DNA of 64,000 nt from Physcocola sp002396385 (GCA_946535435.1 CAMNDM010000007.1:62001-126000), one strand, 5' to 3'; shown: positions 43,905-53,035, counted from the first letter of the stretch. Translations and numbers: made by a program. Notes: a model not told the origin generated them from the letters alone.

Positions 43905-44963
43905 TTATTTGAATGTCAGTGTCGCATTCTTGTCGTCTACACTCAGTTTGACTGTGCGGCCCAGGTATAGTGGCAGGTTTTTGGTGTCGTGTCCGCTGCT
44001 GAGTCCGTACATTACAGGGATTTTGAGGTCGCCCAGATTATCTTTCATAATCTCCTCTATGCTTTTGTCGTTGCCTTGACTGCATTTGGTGAACTCGCCG
44101 ACCACAACGCCACGTATGGCGTCCAGTTTTCCGCTTAGTTTCAAGTTGGTGAGCATACGGTCAATAGCATAATTGGCTTCTCCTGTGTCCTCAATAAAGA
44201 GGATGGCCCCTTTTACATTGAGGTCGAACAAGGTTCCACCTTCGCTGTAGATGAGTGAGAGGTTGCCTCCTACCAGGCGCCCTTCGGCTGTGCCTTTCAC
44301 ACAGTTTTTATTGGAAGCAATGCTGACTTTCTCGTAACCTTTCCCAAATAAGGCGTTCTTCAGTCCGTCCAAACTTTCTTTGTCTTTGGTGAAACCAACC
44401 ATCATCGGACCATGTATGGTTTCTACTCCCAAATTGTTGAGGGCGATGTGGAGGGCGGTAACGTCGCTGTAGCCGATTACCCACTTTGGATTGCTCTGCA
44501 TGACTTTCAAGTCAAGATAATTCAAGATGTGCGATGCTCCGTATCCACCGCGTGCCATAAATATAGCCTTTACGTTCGGGTTGTCAAGCATTTTCTGCAG
44601 GCCTTCTATACGCTGGGCAATACTGCCGGCATACCTGCCGTCGCTTTCGTAAATGTTGTCGGCTAGCACGACGTTCAATCCCCATGATTTCAGGGTCGAT
44701 ATGCCGTCGGCAATGTCGTTTTCCGAAACTGCGTTCGAGGCCGCGCATACGGCAACTGTGTCGCCTTTCTGCAAATAGTCGGGACGAACGTCCATTGTTA
44801 TCTCTTGCTGGCTGTTCAGTATGGTCGAGTAGTAGTCAGATTCGTATACGTTGGTTATGTATTCGTTTTTTGTTACGTACTCGTTGGTGACGTATTCTTT
44901 TTTACATGAGTTGCCTCCCAGCATCAGAAGGGCGGCTAATGGTATACAATGGTATCGTTTCAT
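43905..44963 (-). CDS. S66 family LD-carboxypeptidase-like lipoprotein
   Basis: This 352-residue member of the LdcA/MccF peptidase family is anchored by a lipobox ending GGNSC (Cys20). The predicted triad is Ser166 in IGYSDVTAL, Glu258 in FIEDTGE and His325 in SSGHD. Characterised relatives trim the tetrapeptide stem of murein for recycling, or cleave microcin C. A lipoprotein form is less common than the cytoplasmic LdcA and would work at the periplasm. Just after the Cys there is a repetitive linker of the type YVTNEYVTKNEY. Located between the paralogous pair and an S24 repressor. Confidence 0.88.
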   Translation of the reverse strand: MKRYHCIPLAALLMLGGNSCKKEYVTNEYVTKNEYITNVYESDYYSTILNSQQEITMDVRPDYLQKGDTVAVCAASNAVSENDIADGISTLKSWGLNVVLADNIYESDGRYAGSIAQRIEGLQKMLDNPNVKAIFMARGGYGASHILNYLDLKVMQSNPKWVIGYSDVTALHIALNNLGVETIHGPMMVGFTKDKESLDGLKNALFGKGYEKVSIASNKNCVKGTAEGRLVGGNLSLIYSEGGTLFDLNVKGAILFIEDTGEANYAIDRMLTNLKLSGKLDAIRGVVVGEFTKCSQGNDKSIEEIMKDNLGDLKIPVMYGLSSGHDTKNLPLYLGRTVKLSVDDKNATLTFK

Positions 44964-45021
44964 TTTACTTTTGTCTTAGTTCGTACAAATATATGAAAAA
45001 GAGGTTATAGTTGTTATATTC

Positions 45022-45654
45022 TCAAGCGAATATACCCAAATGGGCTACTACTTTGAAAATGTGGGTGATGGTGCTGATTTCCACCTCTTGTTCTCCGAAA
45101 TCTTTGTTGTCGGCCTTTAACAATAGGTACCCCCTCTTGGGGCTTTTCTCTATTCTTTTTACCGTCCTTAGCCCGTCCGACGTCACAATCGCATATACAG
45201 AGCCAAAGTTGGGTAGTGCGCCGTTTGCCGGCAATTCTTGGAGGGCAATCCGTTCGCCGTCTTTTATCGTTGGCTCCATCGAGTGGCCCTTCAGGTTGCA
45301 CCAGTATTCTACTCCTTTCAAACTCTTACATTCCACATACTCTGTCGGTCTTTGTGTCTGGTCGTTGTAAAACTCATTGAAACCGCCAGAGAAGTCAACG
45401 TCGTAATAGGGCGCCTTGGTGTTTGCCAAGTCCAGATTTTCTTCTGGGTTAAGCATATTGCCTGTACCTGTAACTAACCATACGGGGTTGATGTCGGGAA
45501 ACTGTAGGGCTATTTTGCTAATCCATTGGCTTGAGATGGACGAACCTTTCGCTACCGCGTTGTGTATTGTTCCGTTCGACATACCCAGTGCCATTTCGAA
45601 TTTGCGCACCGATATCTTTTTATAGTTGATGAACTCTTTGATTCTCTCTATCAT
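45022..45654 (-). CDS. Solitary S24 (LexA/CI-like) repressor with HTH
   Basis: This 210-residue regulator has an N-terminal XRE-like helix-turn-helix (about 10-60, with ALGMSNGTIHNAVAKG) and a C-terminal S24 protease domain with the catalytic dyad Ser125 (LKGHSMEPT) and Lys166 (RTVKRI). The family self-cleaves when RecA forms filaments on damaged DNA, or uses other triggers. Phage CI-like repressors have the same build, but no phage genes are next to it, so it may be a stress regulator or a remnant of a lost prophage. No operator site was recognised. Its close relatives occur as single genes in many Bacteroidales. Confidence 0.85.
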   Translation of the reverse strand: MIERIKEFINYKKISVRKFEMALGMSNGTIHNAVAKGSSISSQWISKIALQFPDINPVWLVTGTGNMLNPEENLDLANTKAPYYDVDFSGGFNEFYNDQTQRPTEYVECKSLKGVEYWCNLKGHSMEPTIKDGERIALQELPANGALPNFGSVYAIVTSDGLRTVKRIEKSPKRGYLLLKADNKDFGEQEVEISTITHIFKVVAHLGIFA

Positions 45655-45739
45655 ATCTTACTTTCACATTATCATTCCTTTCGTGCAAAAGTAATGTTTT
45701 TGTTTTGCTTGTCAAAATATTTTTAGACTTTAATCTATA

Positions 45740-46675
45740 TTACCTGTTCCACCATTCGTCTACCTGCTTGTAACCGGTTGTGTTTCCTTCTTCGTCAAAT
45801 GTGGCTTCTGTCTCGCTTTCCGGATTTAGGTAGTTTTGCCAGTCGTTGTCAACATATTTGTTGTTCAGGTGTTCTCCGACTCCTATTTTAAAATCTAGTG
45901 GGAAAGGTAGCTGGTTGTCGCCCCAAATGGTTTTCATCTGTTCTCCTGTGCTGTAGCTGGTCCATGTGCCGACAAAGTTCCTGTTGCTGTACCCGTAGCG
46001 ACCTTCGTACAGGTTGTTGCTCCATATTTCCCTTTTTAGCGAATCTTTCAGGTAGTCGTACCTTAGCTCTGCTTTCACGTTTGCCGCAAAGGTCCCCCTG
46101 AACACTCCTGCCCCCTCGTTGTTCTTGTCTTCCTTAATCTCGTATGAACCTATCATCGTGTACCTGGTGGTATCTGCTGCCTGTTCGGCATTGACGTTTC
46201 TTCTGCGTAGAATTTTCTTTATTTTTATGTTGCCCACAAATTGGTGGATTTGTTTGCCTCTTTTGGTTGCTCCATAAATGGTGATGCTTTGGTCTTTCTC
46301 TGGTTTCGAGAAGTCTGATACGTAAACTTGCAGCCGTTTGTTCAGTGGGCCGAATATCCCGTTTTGTGGAACGGCATTAACCGAGTTCCCCGTATATGAC
46401 GAGAAAATGTCTACAACATCAATGTTGAAACCGCGTAGGTCTTGGGTCGCGTCTTCTCCGTTTTGAATATAGTTTTCCCAAATCAGGTAGTTGGAGTAGT
46501 GGTTACTGAAATCTACAGTTTCCCATAAGGGCGACCTTTCCGAGGGCTGACCCCAAACGGCATCTTTAACATCTTCGAAAATCCCTGTTGTGTCAAACTC
46601 CACTTCTATCGGTTCTGTTGCCTGGCTGAAAGTGCCGAATAGGGTTGGTAGTATGGCTAATGCGAGTCGTTTCAT
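45740..46675 (-). CDS. Exported protein of unknown function
   Basis: This 311-residue protein starts with a signal peptide (MKRLALAILPTLFGTFSQA) without a lipobox, so periplasmic or secreted. The body has alternating strand-like segments (FNIDVVDIFSSYTGN, LQVYVSDFSKPEK, KIKKILRRR) and ends in a Trp-rich tail (VDEWWNR). There are no recognised motifs. It may be of outer-membrane or surface type. It lies 53 bp downstream of mltG on the same strand and could share its transcript. Confidence 0.6.
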   Translation of the reverse strand: MKRLALAILPTLFGTFSQATEPIEVEFDTTGIFEDVKDAVWGQPSERSPLWETVDFSNHYSNYLIWENYIQNGEDATQDLRGFNIDVVDIFSSYTGNSVNAVPQNGIFGPLNKRLQVYVSDFSKPEKDQSITIYGATKRGKQIHQFVGNIKIKKILRRRNVNAEQAADTTRYTMIGSYEIKEDKNNEGAGVFRGTFAANVKAELRYDYLKDSLKREIWSNNLYEGRYGYSNRNFVGTWTSYSTGEQMKTIWGDNQLPFPLDFKIGVGEHLNNKYVDNDWQNYLNPESETEATFDEEGNTTGYKQVDEWWNR

Positions 46676-46728
46676 TTTTCACCTCAATCCTTTTTAATGC
46701 GAAAAAACCTTGACACTACATTTTGTGT

Positions 46729-47772
46729 TTATTTGAATATGCGTTGTTTGTTCAGTGAATTGTGGTAGCGTCGGGCGTTCGCCTCGTGTTCGTCTGCTGT
46801 GACTGCAAAATTATGGTAGCCGCTGAAATCTTCTTTGGCACACATGAATATATAATTGCTTTCTCTGAAGTTCAGCACGTTGTCGATGGCCTGTATCGAG
46901 GGTATACGTATAGGACCTGGCGGCAGGCCGGCATACTTGTAGGTGTTGTAAGGCGAGTCGGTAAGCAGGTGTGCCGACAGTACGCGCCTTATGCTGAAGT
47001 CGTTAACCGCAAATTTTACGGTAGGGTCACTCTCCAGTTTCATTCCCTTGCGCAGACGGTTGATGTAAAGTCCGGCAATTAGCGGTTGTTCGTCGTATTT
47101 TTGGTTTTGTTCTTCTTCTACAATCGAAGCCAATATCGATACCTCTTTCTGTGTGAGTCCGGTGCGTGCCAGTTTAGCTTTACGGTTTTTATCCCAGAAT
47201 TTGTCGTACTCTTTTTTCATCCTTGCCATAAGTTTGGATGGGGTTATATCCCAGTAGATCTCGTAAGTGTTTGGTATGAACACCCCGATGGCATTGTATT
47301 GGTCAACGTCCCACTTCTTTAGCAGGGTGTCGTTCATTATGGCGGCAAGTGCGCTGGCTGAATCCATCTCCAGCACTTCGGCCAGCCTTCCGGCTAGTTC
47401 TGGGGCTGTACGTTTGTTGTTGAATGTCAGTTTTACAGGTGTCTGGTTTCCGCTTGCCAAGAGGCGTACCAATTCGAAACTGCTCATCCCGTTCTTCAGA
47501 ATGTAGCATCCGCTCTTTATGTGTTTGTCGTATTTTTTCAGTTTGGCTGTGTTGACGAATTCCGTCATGTTGATTATTGCGCCTGTCTTTTCAAGGCTGG
47601 CCACTACGTCTTCAAACTGGTCGCCGTGCCTGATGTAGAGTTCTGGTTGTGCTTTGCTTAAATCTACGTTTGCCGAGAACAGCGTGGTGTAGGTATACCA
47701 ACCGAGGCCTAATCCTGCGAGGACAACTGCTGCAACAATGCCGAATATCCAGTTCTTTTTCTTTTTAGCCAT
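46729..47772 (-). CDS. mltG: Endolytic transglycosylase MltG
   Basis: This inner-membrane enzyme cleaves nascent glycan strands. It is 347 residues with an N-terminal membrane helix (about 8-28), LysM-like region and the YceG domain. The catalytic Glu lies in ILASIVEEEQNQKYD, followed by LYINRLRKGMKLESDPTVKFAVND and YAGLPPGPIRIPS. This is the normal domain order and length. Confidence 0.95.
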   Translation of the reverse strand: MAKKKKNWIFGIVAAVVLAGLGLGWYTYTTLFSANVDLSKAQPELYIRHGDQFEDVVASLEKTGAIINMTEFVNTAKLKKYDKHIKSGCYILKNGMSSFELVRLLASGNQTPVKLTFNNKRTAPELAGRLAEVLEMDSASALAAIMNDTLLKKWDVDQYNAIGVFIPNTYEIYWDITPSKLMARMKKEYDKFWDKNRKAKLARTGLTQKEVSILASIVEEEQNQKYDEQPLIAGLYINRLRKGMKLESDPTVKFAVNDFSIRRVLSAHLLTDSPYNTYKYAGLPPGPIRIPSIQAIDNVLNFRESNYIFMCAKEDFSGYHNFAVTADEHEANARRYHNSLNKQRIFK

Positions 47773-47929
47773 TTTGTCTGGTCTTTATTTGTTAAACCTA
47801 TAAAGTTTATAATTTGAAGTCAAAAGTAAAGAAAATATCACAAAAAGTTGTCTGAAGCTTTGGAAAGTTGAAAAAGTAATGTAATTTTGTGCCACAAAAC
47901 GGGAAGATGTCGAGCATTTGTCTCCGATT

Positions 47930-48016
47930 GGTGAGATGGGTGAGTGGCTGAAACCACCAGTTTGCTAAACTGACGTACGGGCAACCGTACCGGGGGTTCG
48001 AATCCCCCTCTCACCG
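47930..48016 (+). tRNA. tRNA-Ser (anticodon GCT)
   Basis: 87 bases with a GGTGAGA/TCTCACC acceptor stem, a long variable arm (GTACGG-caa-CCGTAC) that marks a class II tRNA, the T-arm GTTCGAATC, and the anticodon loop with GCT in the AGTTT-GCT-AAACT hairpin. No CCA is encoded. Confidence 0.95.
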
Positions 48017-48081
48017 CTTCTTATTTTAGGCGCCTATTGCATTTGCAGTTGGCGCTTTTTTAGTTTTATGTTTCTATTACG

Positions 48082-49479
48082 ATGAACAACTCTTCGACCG
48101 ATAAGGAAATTTATGCCGATGGGCTGCCTATGCCCCGACGTATTTATGCTGTCTTGGGTATATGGTGCGGTATTTTTTTGTCGGTGGTGAACAACAGCAT
48201 TGCAAATGTGTCTCTGCCGACTATAGCTGCTGGTTTCGGCGTCGAGCCTTCCACTGTGGTGTGGGTCATTAACGCCTACCAGCTTGCCACCATCATGTTG
48301 CTGCTCCCTTTCGCCTCGCTTGGGGAAATAATGGGCTACCGTAAAATCTACCTGGTTGGTATCGTGGTCTTCTCGTCGGCCAGTTTGGCATGTGCTTTTT
48401 CTTCCTGTTTCTCTGTCTTAGTGGCGTCGCGGTTGGTACAGGGCGTTGGATCGGCATTTGTAACTTGTGTGAATACGACCCTTGTCAGGCTGGTTTATCC
48501 GAAGCGACAGTTGGGCAGGGGACTGGGGTTGAACGCTTCTGTGGTGGCAACCTCGGCTGCGGCTGGGCCTGCTATTGCCGGTGCACTGCTTATGGTTTGC
48601 GATTGGCATTGGCTTTTTGTGGTCAATGTCCCCTTTGGAATTCTCGCCTTTCTATTGGGATGGGCTTTCTTGCCGCGTTCGCAAAATAAGAACCATGGAC
48701 AGCGTTTCGATTTTAAAAGTGGATTCCTGAGTGCGGCTACTTTCGGACTCCTTATCCTGGCAGTCGAAAGCTTCTCACACGGCTGGGGCATTACGGCCAG
48801 TCTTTCTCTTTCGCTCTCGTTTATTGTCGTTGCCTTTGCCTTTATTCGTAGTCAGTTGGTGATGCAGTTTCCCGTTTTACCGCTCGATTTGCTCCGTATT
48901 CCGTTATTCTCCCTTTCAATTTTGACAAGCGTCTGCTCCTATTTGGCACAGATGATGGCTCTGGTCTCTATGCCTTTCTTTCTGCAACACGTTTTGGGCT
49001 ATAACGAGTCGGAGACAGGGCTGCTTATGACCACTTGGCCTTTTGTCATTATCTTTATAGCACCGTTGTCTGGATTTTTAGCGGAACGTATACATGCCGG
49101 GTTTATGAGCTCTTTCGGGCTCACCGTGTTTGGGTGTGGCCTGCTTTTGCTCTTTTTTATGCCCGAACGTCCTTCTGTTGTCGATGTAGTGCTGCGGCTT
49201 ATGGTCTGTGGCTTCGGATTCGCCATGTTTCAGTCGCCGAACAACAGCACCATCATTGCGTCTGCCCCGCGCGAGCGGAGTGGAAGTGCCAGTGGTATGT
49301 TGGCTACTGCCAGACTTTTCGGACAAACTACCGGTGCATCGTTAGTCGCCTTTATTTTTCTTCAAGATCCGGTTGGCGGACCGAGAACCGCTTTCCTTTC
49401 TGGGGCGATAGTTGCATTGTTCGCTGCCTTGGTCAGTGGAACGCGATTGTCGTTCAAATCGCCATTGACCTCTGAATAA
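48082..49479 (+). CDS. MFS drug exporter of the DHA2 (EmrB/QacA) family
   Basis: This 465-residue inner-membrane antiporter has about 14 predicted hydrophobic segments. DHA2 features include the N-terminal NNSIANVSLPTIAAGF motif, the WVINAYQLA region (motif D2-like), and motif C-like GPAIAGALL. The family uses the proton gradient to export drugs and dyes, usually with broad specificity. No regulator is adjacent. It lies just after tRNA-Ser, transcribed the same way. The substrate cannot be predicted. Confidence 0.9.
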   Translation: MNNSSTDKEIYADGLPMPRRIYAVLGIWCGIFLSVVNNSIANVSLPTIAAGFGVEPSTVVWVINAYQLATIMLLLPFASLGEIMGYRKIYLVGIVVFSSASLACAFSSCFSVLVASRLVQGVGSAFVTCVNTTLVRLVYPKRQLGRGLGLNASVVATSAAAGPAIAGALLMVCDWHWLFVVNVPFGILAFLLGWAFLPRSQNKNHGQRFDFKSGFLSAATFGLLILAVESFSHGWGITASLSLSLSFIVVAFAFIRSQLVMQFPVLPLDLLRIPLFSLSILTSVCSYLAQMMALVSMPFFLQHVLGYNESETGLLMTTWPFVIIFIAPLSGFLAERIHAGFMSSFGLTVFGCGLLLLFFMPERPSVVDVVLRLMVCGFGFAMFQSPNNSTIIASAPRERSGSASGMLATARLFGQTTGASLVAFIFLQDPVGGPRTAFLSGAIVALFAALVSGTRLSFKSPLTSE

Positions 49480-49604
49480 TGGCGGAAATATAGTGTTTGA
49501 ATGGCTTTTTTCGCACTTTTTGCAATATTTTTCTGTCAATGCTTTGTGGTGTGAGGAATTTTACCTAATTTCGCACCGCAATCAAGCGTTACCGTATGCT
49601 TAAT

Positions 49605-49686
49605 GCCCAGATGGCGGAATCGGTAGACGCGCTGGTCTCAAACACCAGTGGAGCAATCCATCCCGGTTCGATCCCGGGTCTGGGTA
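49605..49686 (+). tRNA. tRNA-Leu (anticodon CAA)
   Basis: 82 bases with a GCCCAGA/TCTGGGT acceptor stem (one G-T pair), a D-arm of the type GGCGGAATCGGTAGACGC, the anticodon loop CTCAAAC (CAA), a variable arm and the T-arm GTTCGATCC. No CCA is encoded. Confidence 0.93.
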
Positions 49687-49689
49687 CAA

Positions 49690-49718
49690 AGAGGAGGTGG
49701 AAACTTCCTCTTTTTTTG
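49690..49718 (+). terminator. Terminator after tRNA-Leu
   Basis: AGAGGAGG and CTTCCTCT form an 8-bp stem (one G-T) with a 6-base loop, followed by TTTTTTT. It separates the tRNA from the ogt gene. Confidence 0.75.
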
Positions 49719-49737
49719 TTTCTATTATTTCCTGTTT

Positions 49738-50232
49738 ATGCAGTTTGTTTCCCGTTATTTGTCTCCTCTGGGTCTAATAACCCTTGCTTGTGACGAGGTG
49801 GGTCTGGTGGGCTTATGGTTCGATGGACAAAAGTACTTTGGTAGCACGTTGCTTCCCAGCGCTGCAGAATGCGGTACGCCTGTTCTTGATGATGCGGCAC
49901 GTTGGTTAGATGATTATTTTAGGGGACACCGTCCCTCTTTTATTCCGCCTCTCTCGTTAAACGGTTCCAATTTTAGGCTTGCGGTTTGGAATCTTTTACA
50001 AGAGATTCCCTATGGACAGACGACTACTTACAAGGCTTTGGCTCAGTGTATGGCTCAGAACGAGGGGAAAAATCATATGTCGGCGCAGGCTGTGGGGGGC
50101 GCTGTTGGACATAATCCCGTCAGTATTATTGTCCCTTGTCACAGGGTGCTGGCCGTTAATGGAGCCCTGACTGGGTATGCGGGCGGATTGGAACGTAAAG
50201 CCGCATTGTTGGAGTTAGAGGGGGTGCTTTAA
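49738..50232 (+). CDS. ogt: Methylated-DNA-protein cysteine methyltransferase
   Basis: This repairs O6-alkylguanine by moving the alkyl group to its own cysteine, a suicide reaction. I start at the ATG at 49738 because an upstream start would run into the tRNA-Leu gene. The 164-residue product has IVPCHRV (Cys134) in the usual SIIVPCHRV context, the helix-turn-helix PYGQTTTYKALA and the closing GYAGGLERKAALL. Length is as expected for Ogt without the Ada domain. Confidence 0.95.
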   Translation: MQFVSRYLSPLGLITLACDEVGLVGLWFDGQKYFGSTLLPSAAECGTPVLDDAARWLDDYFRGHRPSFIPPLSLNGSNFRLAVWNLLQEIPYGQTTTYKALAQCMAQNEGKNHMSAQAVGGAVGHNPVSIIVPCHRVLAVNGALTGYAGGLERKAALLELEGVL

Positions 50233-50272
50233 TGCGGCTACCAATTTTCTTTAGTGTGGTTGTCGCGATAAA

Positions 50273-50298
50273 AAAACAGGTACTGATGTACCTGTTTT
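50273..50298. terminator. Bidirectional terminator after ogt
   Basis: AAAACAGGTAC-tgat-GTACCTGTTTT, an 11-bp perfect stem with a 4-base loop, between convergent genes. Confidence 0.85.
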
Positions 50299-50312
50299 AC
50301 TAAGTTTGTTTT

Positions 50313-50777
50313 TTATACTAGTGTTTGTCCAAGTCTTGAATAGTCAACCTTCGCCATCATTTCGGCAAGCTTTTCAATACCGTCTTTGAGTTTAGAACCA
50401 ACCATCATCTTAATCATGAATGGGAGGTCTGCCTTCAGAGTGAGTTTTATTGCGCTCTCGGTTTCATTAACCTGTTTCATTTGAATCCAAAAGTTGAATT
50501 CGCAGGGTGACGGATTTCCGCCGAATTTTACTACTTTGTTTTCTTCCCGTTCAACAATCACAATGCCCATACGGCCTACCATAGGCGCCTCGAACGTAAC
50601 AGAGTTGTCGTCACATTCCATCGTCTCCAGCACCTTCAGTTTGTCGCCGTACTGTTCCTTCATGCTGACAGGAATCATATTCTTCATTTTGGCTACATTG
50701 TTCATGTCCGACACCACTCTGTAGATGTCTTCTGCGGTTGCGTTTACTTTTTTGACGCTGCTTTCGTAGGTCTCCAT
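50313..50777 (-). CDS. SRPBCC (START-like) ligand-binding protein
   Basis: This 154-residue protein has the SRPBCC fold pattern: an N-terminal ESSVKKVNATAEDIYRVVSDMNNVA segment, a strand with VLETMECDDNSVTFEAP, and a C-terminal long helix (PFMIKMMVGSKLKDGIEKLAEMM) that closes the hydrophobic cavity. The START-like superfamily holds lipids, coenzyme Q or aromatic molecules; this is often a Coq10-like group in Bacteroidetes. I begin at the ATG at 50777; a longer start at 50807 is possible. The ligand is unknown. Confidence 0.8.
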   Translation of the reverse strand: METYESSVKKVNATAEDIYRVVSDMNNVAKMKNMIPVSMKEQYGDKLKVLETMECDDNSVTFEAPMVGRMGIVIVEREENKVVKFGGNPSPCEFNFWIQMKQVNETESAIKLTLKADLPFMIKMMVGSKLKDGIEKLAEMMAKVDYSRLGQTLV

Positions 50778-50797
50778 TTTTATAGTTACATTAAAGA

Positions 50798-50847
50798 AGA
50801 GACGCAATCAAACTGCCATCTAAGCAAGGCGGTTATTTTGCGTCTCT
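50798..50847 (-). terminator. Terminator downstream of pyrE
   Basis: AGAGACGCAA and TTGCGTCTCT form a 10-bp stem that encloses an imperfect inner ACTGCC/GGCGGT stem. It lies between pyrE and the SRPBCC gene and is followed on the minus strand by TTCTTTAA. Confidence 0.65.
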
Positions 50848-50883
50848 GATTATTTCGTAGTGGCAATCAAGCCGTAAATCGTC

Positions 50884-51516
50884 TTATTTTCCCCAAGTTT
50901 CAGGAGTCTTTCTCCATTCCGACAGGGTTGCTTTGTCGTCTTCGCTAATGAGGTCTTTTTTCAACAGGTGTTCAAGAACAGCCTCGTAGTTCGATAGGGT
51001 GGTAAGTTCGCACTTTTCTGCCTTGAATTGTTCTGCTGCAACAGGGAAACCATAGGTGAAGATGGCTATCATGCCAAGCACCTCGCAACCTGCCTTGCGG
51101 ATGGCTTCAACGGCCTTCAGACTGCTTTTGCCTGTTGATACGAGGTCTTCAACCACAACAACCTTCTGCGAGTTTTTTAGGTCACCCTCGATAAGGTTTT
51201 CCAAACCGTGGTCTTTCGGAGCTGAACGGACATATACGAATGGAAGACCCAACTCGTCGGCAACCATTGCACCTTGGGCTATTGCTCCGGTTGCTACACC
51301 GGCAATGACCTCAACTTCTGGATATTTTTCGCGGATGATGCGGGCGATTTCCACTTTGATAAATGTGCGGATGTCTGGGTACGAAAGGGTTTTGCGGTTG
51401 TCGCAATATATTGGTGACTTCCAGCCAGACGCCCATGTGAATGGGTTCTGTGGTTGTACCTTGATAGCTTTGATTTTTAGCAGGTTTTCTGCTACGAGAT
51501 TCTCGAGTTTTTCCAT
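50884..51516 (-). CDS. pyrE: Orotate phosphoribosyltransferase
   Basis: This makes orotidine monophosphate from orotate and PRPP, the fifth step of pyrimidine synthesis. It has 210 residues with the PRPP-binding motif VVVVEDLVSTGKSS around residue 120 and the catalytic-loop Lys in YVRSAPKDHGLENLIEG. It is a single gene with a terminator downstream; other pyrimidine genes are not in the window. Confidence 0.96.
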   Translation of the reverse strand: MEKLENLVAENLLKIKAIKVQPQNPFTWASGWKSPIYCDNRKTLSYPDIRTFIKVEIARIIREKYPEVEVIAGVATGAIAQGAMVADELGLPFVYVRSAPKDHGLENLIEGDLKNSQKVVVVEDLVSTGKSSLKAVEAIRKAGCEVLGMIAIFTYGFPVAAEQFKAEKCELTTLSNYEAVLEHLLKKDLISEDDKATLSEWRKTPETWGK

Positions 51517-51608
51517 TGCCTAATGTATTTTATTTCCTCCTCCAAAGATAAATGAAAAAGGAATTATATATGTAATTGTTGTTTATTTTGTTTTATTGTT
51601 CTTCAACA

Positions 51609-52343
51609 TCATTTGACGTCCTCTTTCCTGCCCATAAAGTACAGTATGACTGACATGATTATGAACAGCAGTATGATAGCCGGTATGGCTGCCAATTGCA
51701 GTACGGCAAGCAGAACGACCGATGTGCCCAAAAGGATGTATTTAGGCTCGTTACCCTTCCAATGCAGGTGCTTGAACTTCAGTGAGAACATTGGCAGTTC
51801 GCATATCATCAGATATGAGAAGACGGCCACGTAGGCGAGTAGCACGTACGGGTTCGACGCTATGTCGCGCAACCATTCCACATCGTAGGTGCCAGCCATT
51901 TTTTCATCGAACAGGGCAATCAGCGATGCGGTGAGCATGCTGACTGGTGGCGTTGGTAATCCGATGAATGAACTGGTCTGCCGTTCGTCTAGATTGAATT
52001 TTGCCAAACGTAGTGCTGCGAATGCGCTCAAAATAAAACATAAGTAGGGTAGTGGGTCTCCTATTCCGGCCCCTGTCACTTGCGACATCCACGAGTATAA
52101 TATCATCCCGGGTGCTAAGCCGAAACTGATGTCATCGGCTAGTGAGTCTAATTCTTTTCCGATGGAAGAGGAAACGTGAAGCAATCTGGCTGCCATTCCG
52201 TCGAAGAAGTCGAATACTGATGCGGCATATATGGCCAGCGATGCGTAGAAATATTGGTGGTTGAGTGCGAGTACACAGGCTACAGAACCTGAAATCAGGT
52301 TCATACATGTAATGGTGTTTGGAATATGCTTCTTTATACCCAT
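51609..52343 (-). CDS. pssA: CDP-diacylglycerol-serine O-phosphatidyltransferase
   Basis: This makes phosphatidylserine from CDP-diacylglycerol and serine. It is a 244-residue multi-pass membrane protein with the CDP-alcohol phosphotransferase motif: D-G-x2-A-R-x8-G-x3-D-x3-D (FDGMAARLLH then GKELDSLADD). The next step, Psd, is the gene just upstream on the transcript, separated by 17 bp. So the cell makes phosphatidylethanolamine by the serine route. Confidence 0.95.
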   Translation of the reverse strand: MGIKKHIPNTITCMNLISGSVACVLALNHQYFYASLAIYAASVFDFFDGMAARLLHVSSSIGKELDSLADDISFGLAPGMILYSWMSQVTGAGIGDPLPYLCFILSAFAALRLAKFNLDERQTSSFIGLPTPPVSMLTASLIALFDEKMAGTYDVEWLRDIASNPYVLLAYVAVFSYLMICELPMFSLKFKHLHWKGNEPKYILLGTSVVLLAVLQLAAIPAIILLFIIMSVILYFMGRKEDVK

Positions 52344-52360
52344 ATCCAGGATGTTTTTTC

Positions 52361-53035
52361 TTAGTTTTCCTTTTTCTTCAGTCGGGCAATCACTGTCTCG
52401 TTACCGCGAACCGATTGCTTCAAGTTGACAAGAATCTCAGCGTCCAGCGGAAGGAACAAGTCAACGCGTGACCCGAATTTGATGAAGCCTACCTGTTGGT
52501 TGACGCTGCATGGTTCGCCTTCGCGCGCATAGGTGACAATGCGCCGCGCAAGTGCCCCGGCTATCTGTCGCATTAGTAGGCGGGTTTTGTCGGCTGTTTC
52601 TATAATGATGGTTGAGCGCTCGTTCTCGTTGCTCGATTTCGGTAGGTTGGCACTCATAAAGTGACCGTTGTTGTGCACGTAATATGTTACCGTGCCGTTT
52701 ACCGGATACCAATTGGCGTGCACGTTGAAAACGCTCATAAAGATGGATACTTGAATCCGCTTTTCGTGAAGACACTCGTTTTCTTCCGTTGGCTCTATCA
52801 CCACCACTGTTCCATCGGCAGGTGCAACTACCATTCCTTCTTCATAACCCTCGAAATGACGTTTGGGATTACGGAAAAAATTGACGATGAACAAATATAT
52901 GCCGATACTGCCTGTAATAACCGATTTATATACAATGGGATATTCGCAGAAGAAATAGTAGACGATAAGGTCGGCTATTAAGAATAAAATAGCCAATGTT
53001 ATCAGTATGCCTTTGCCTTCTTTGTTGATAGTCAT
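52361..53035 (-). CDS. psd: Phosphatidylserine decarboxylase
   Basis: This pyruvoyl-dependent enzyme converts phosphatidylserine to phosphatidylethanolamine. It has 224 residues with two N-terminal membrane helices (about 11-30 and 34-50), the MVVAPADGTVV region, and the self-cleavage site in VGFIKFGSRVDLFLP: the Gly-Ser bond (FGS) is where the pyruvoyl group forms. It is the short, membrane-anchored type of Psd common in Bacteroidetes. It lies between cdsA and pssA on the same strand. Confidence 0.95.
   Translation of the reverse strand: MTINKEGKGILITLAILFLIADLIVYYFFCEYPIVYKSVITGSIGIYLFIVNFFRNPKRHFEGYEEGMVVAPADGTVVVIEPTEENECLHEKRIQVSIFMSVFNVHANWYPVNGTVTYYVHNNGHFMSANLPKSSNENERSTIIIETADKTRLLMRQIAGALARRIVTYAREGEPCSVNQQVGFIKFGSRVDLFLPLDAEILVNLKQSVRGNETVIARLKKKEN

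Noticed and set aside
48082..49686. tRNA-linked genomic island between tRNA-Ser and tRNA-Leu
   Set aside because: The interval holds only an MFS gene, with no integrase and no repeated tRNA 3' end.
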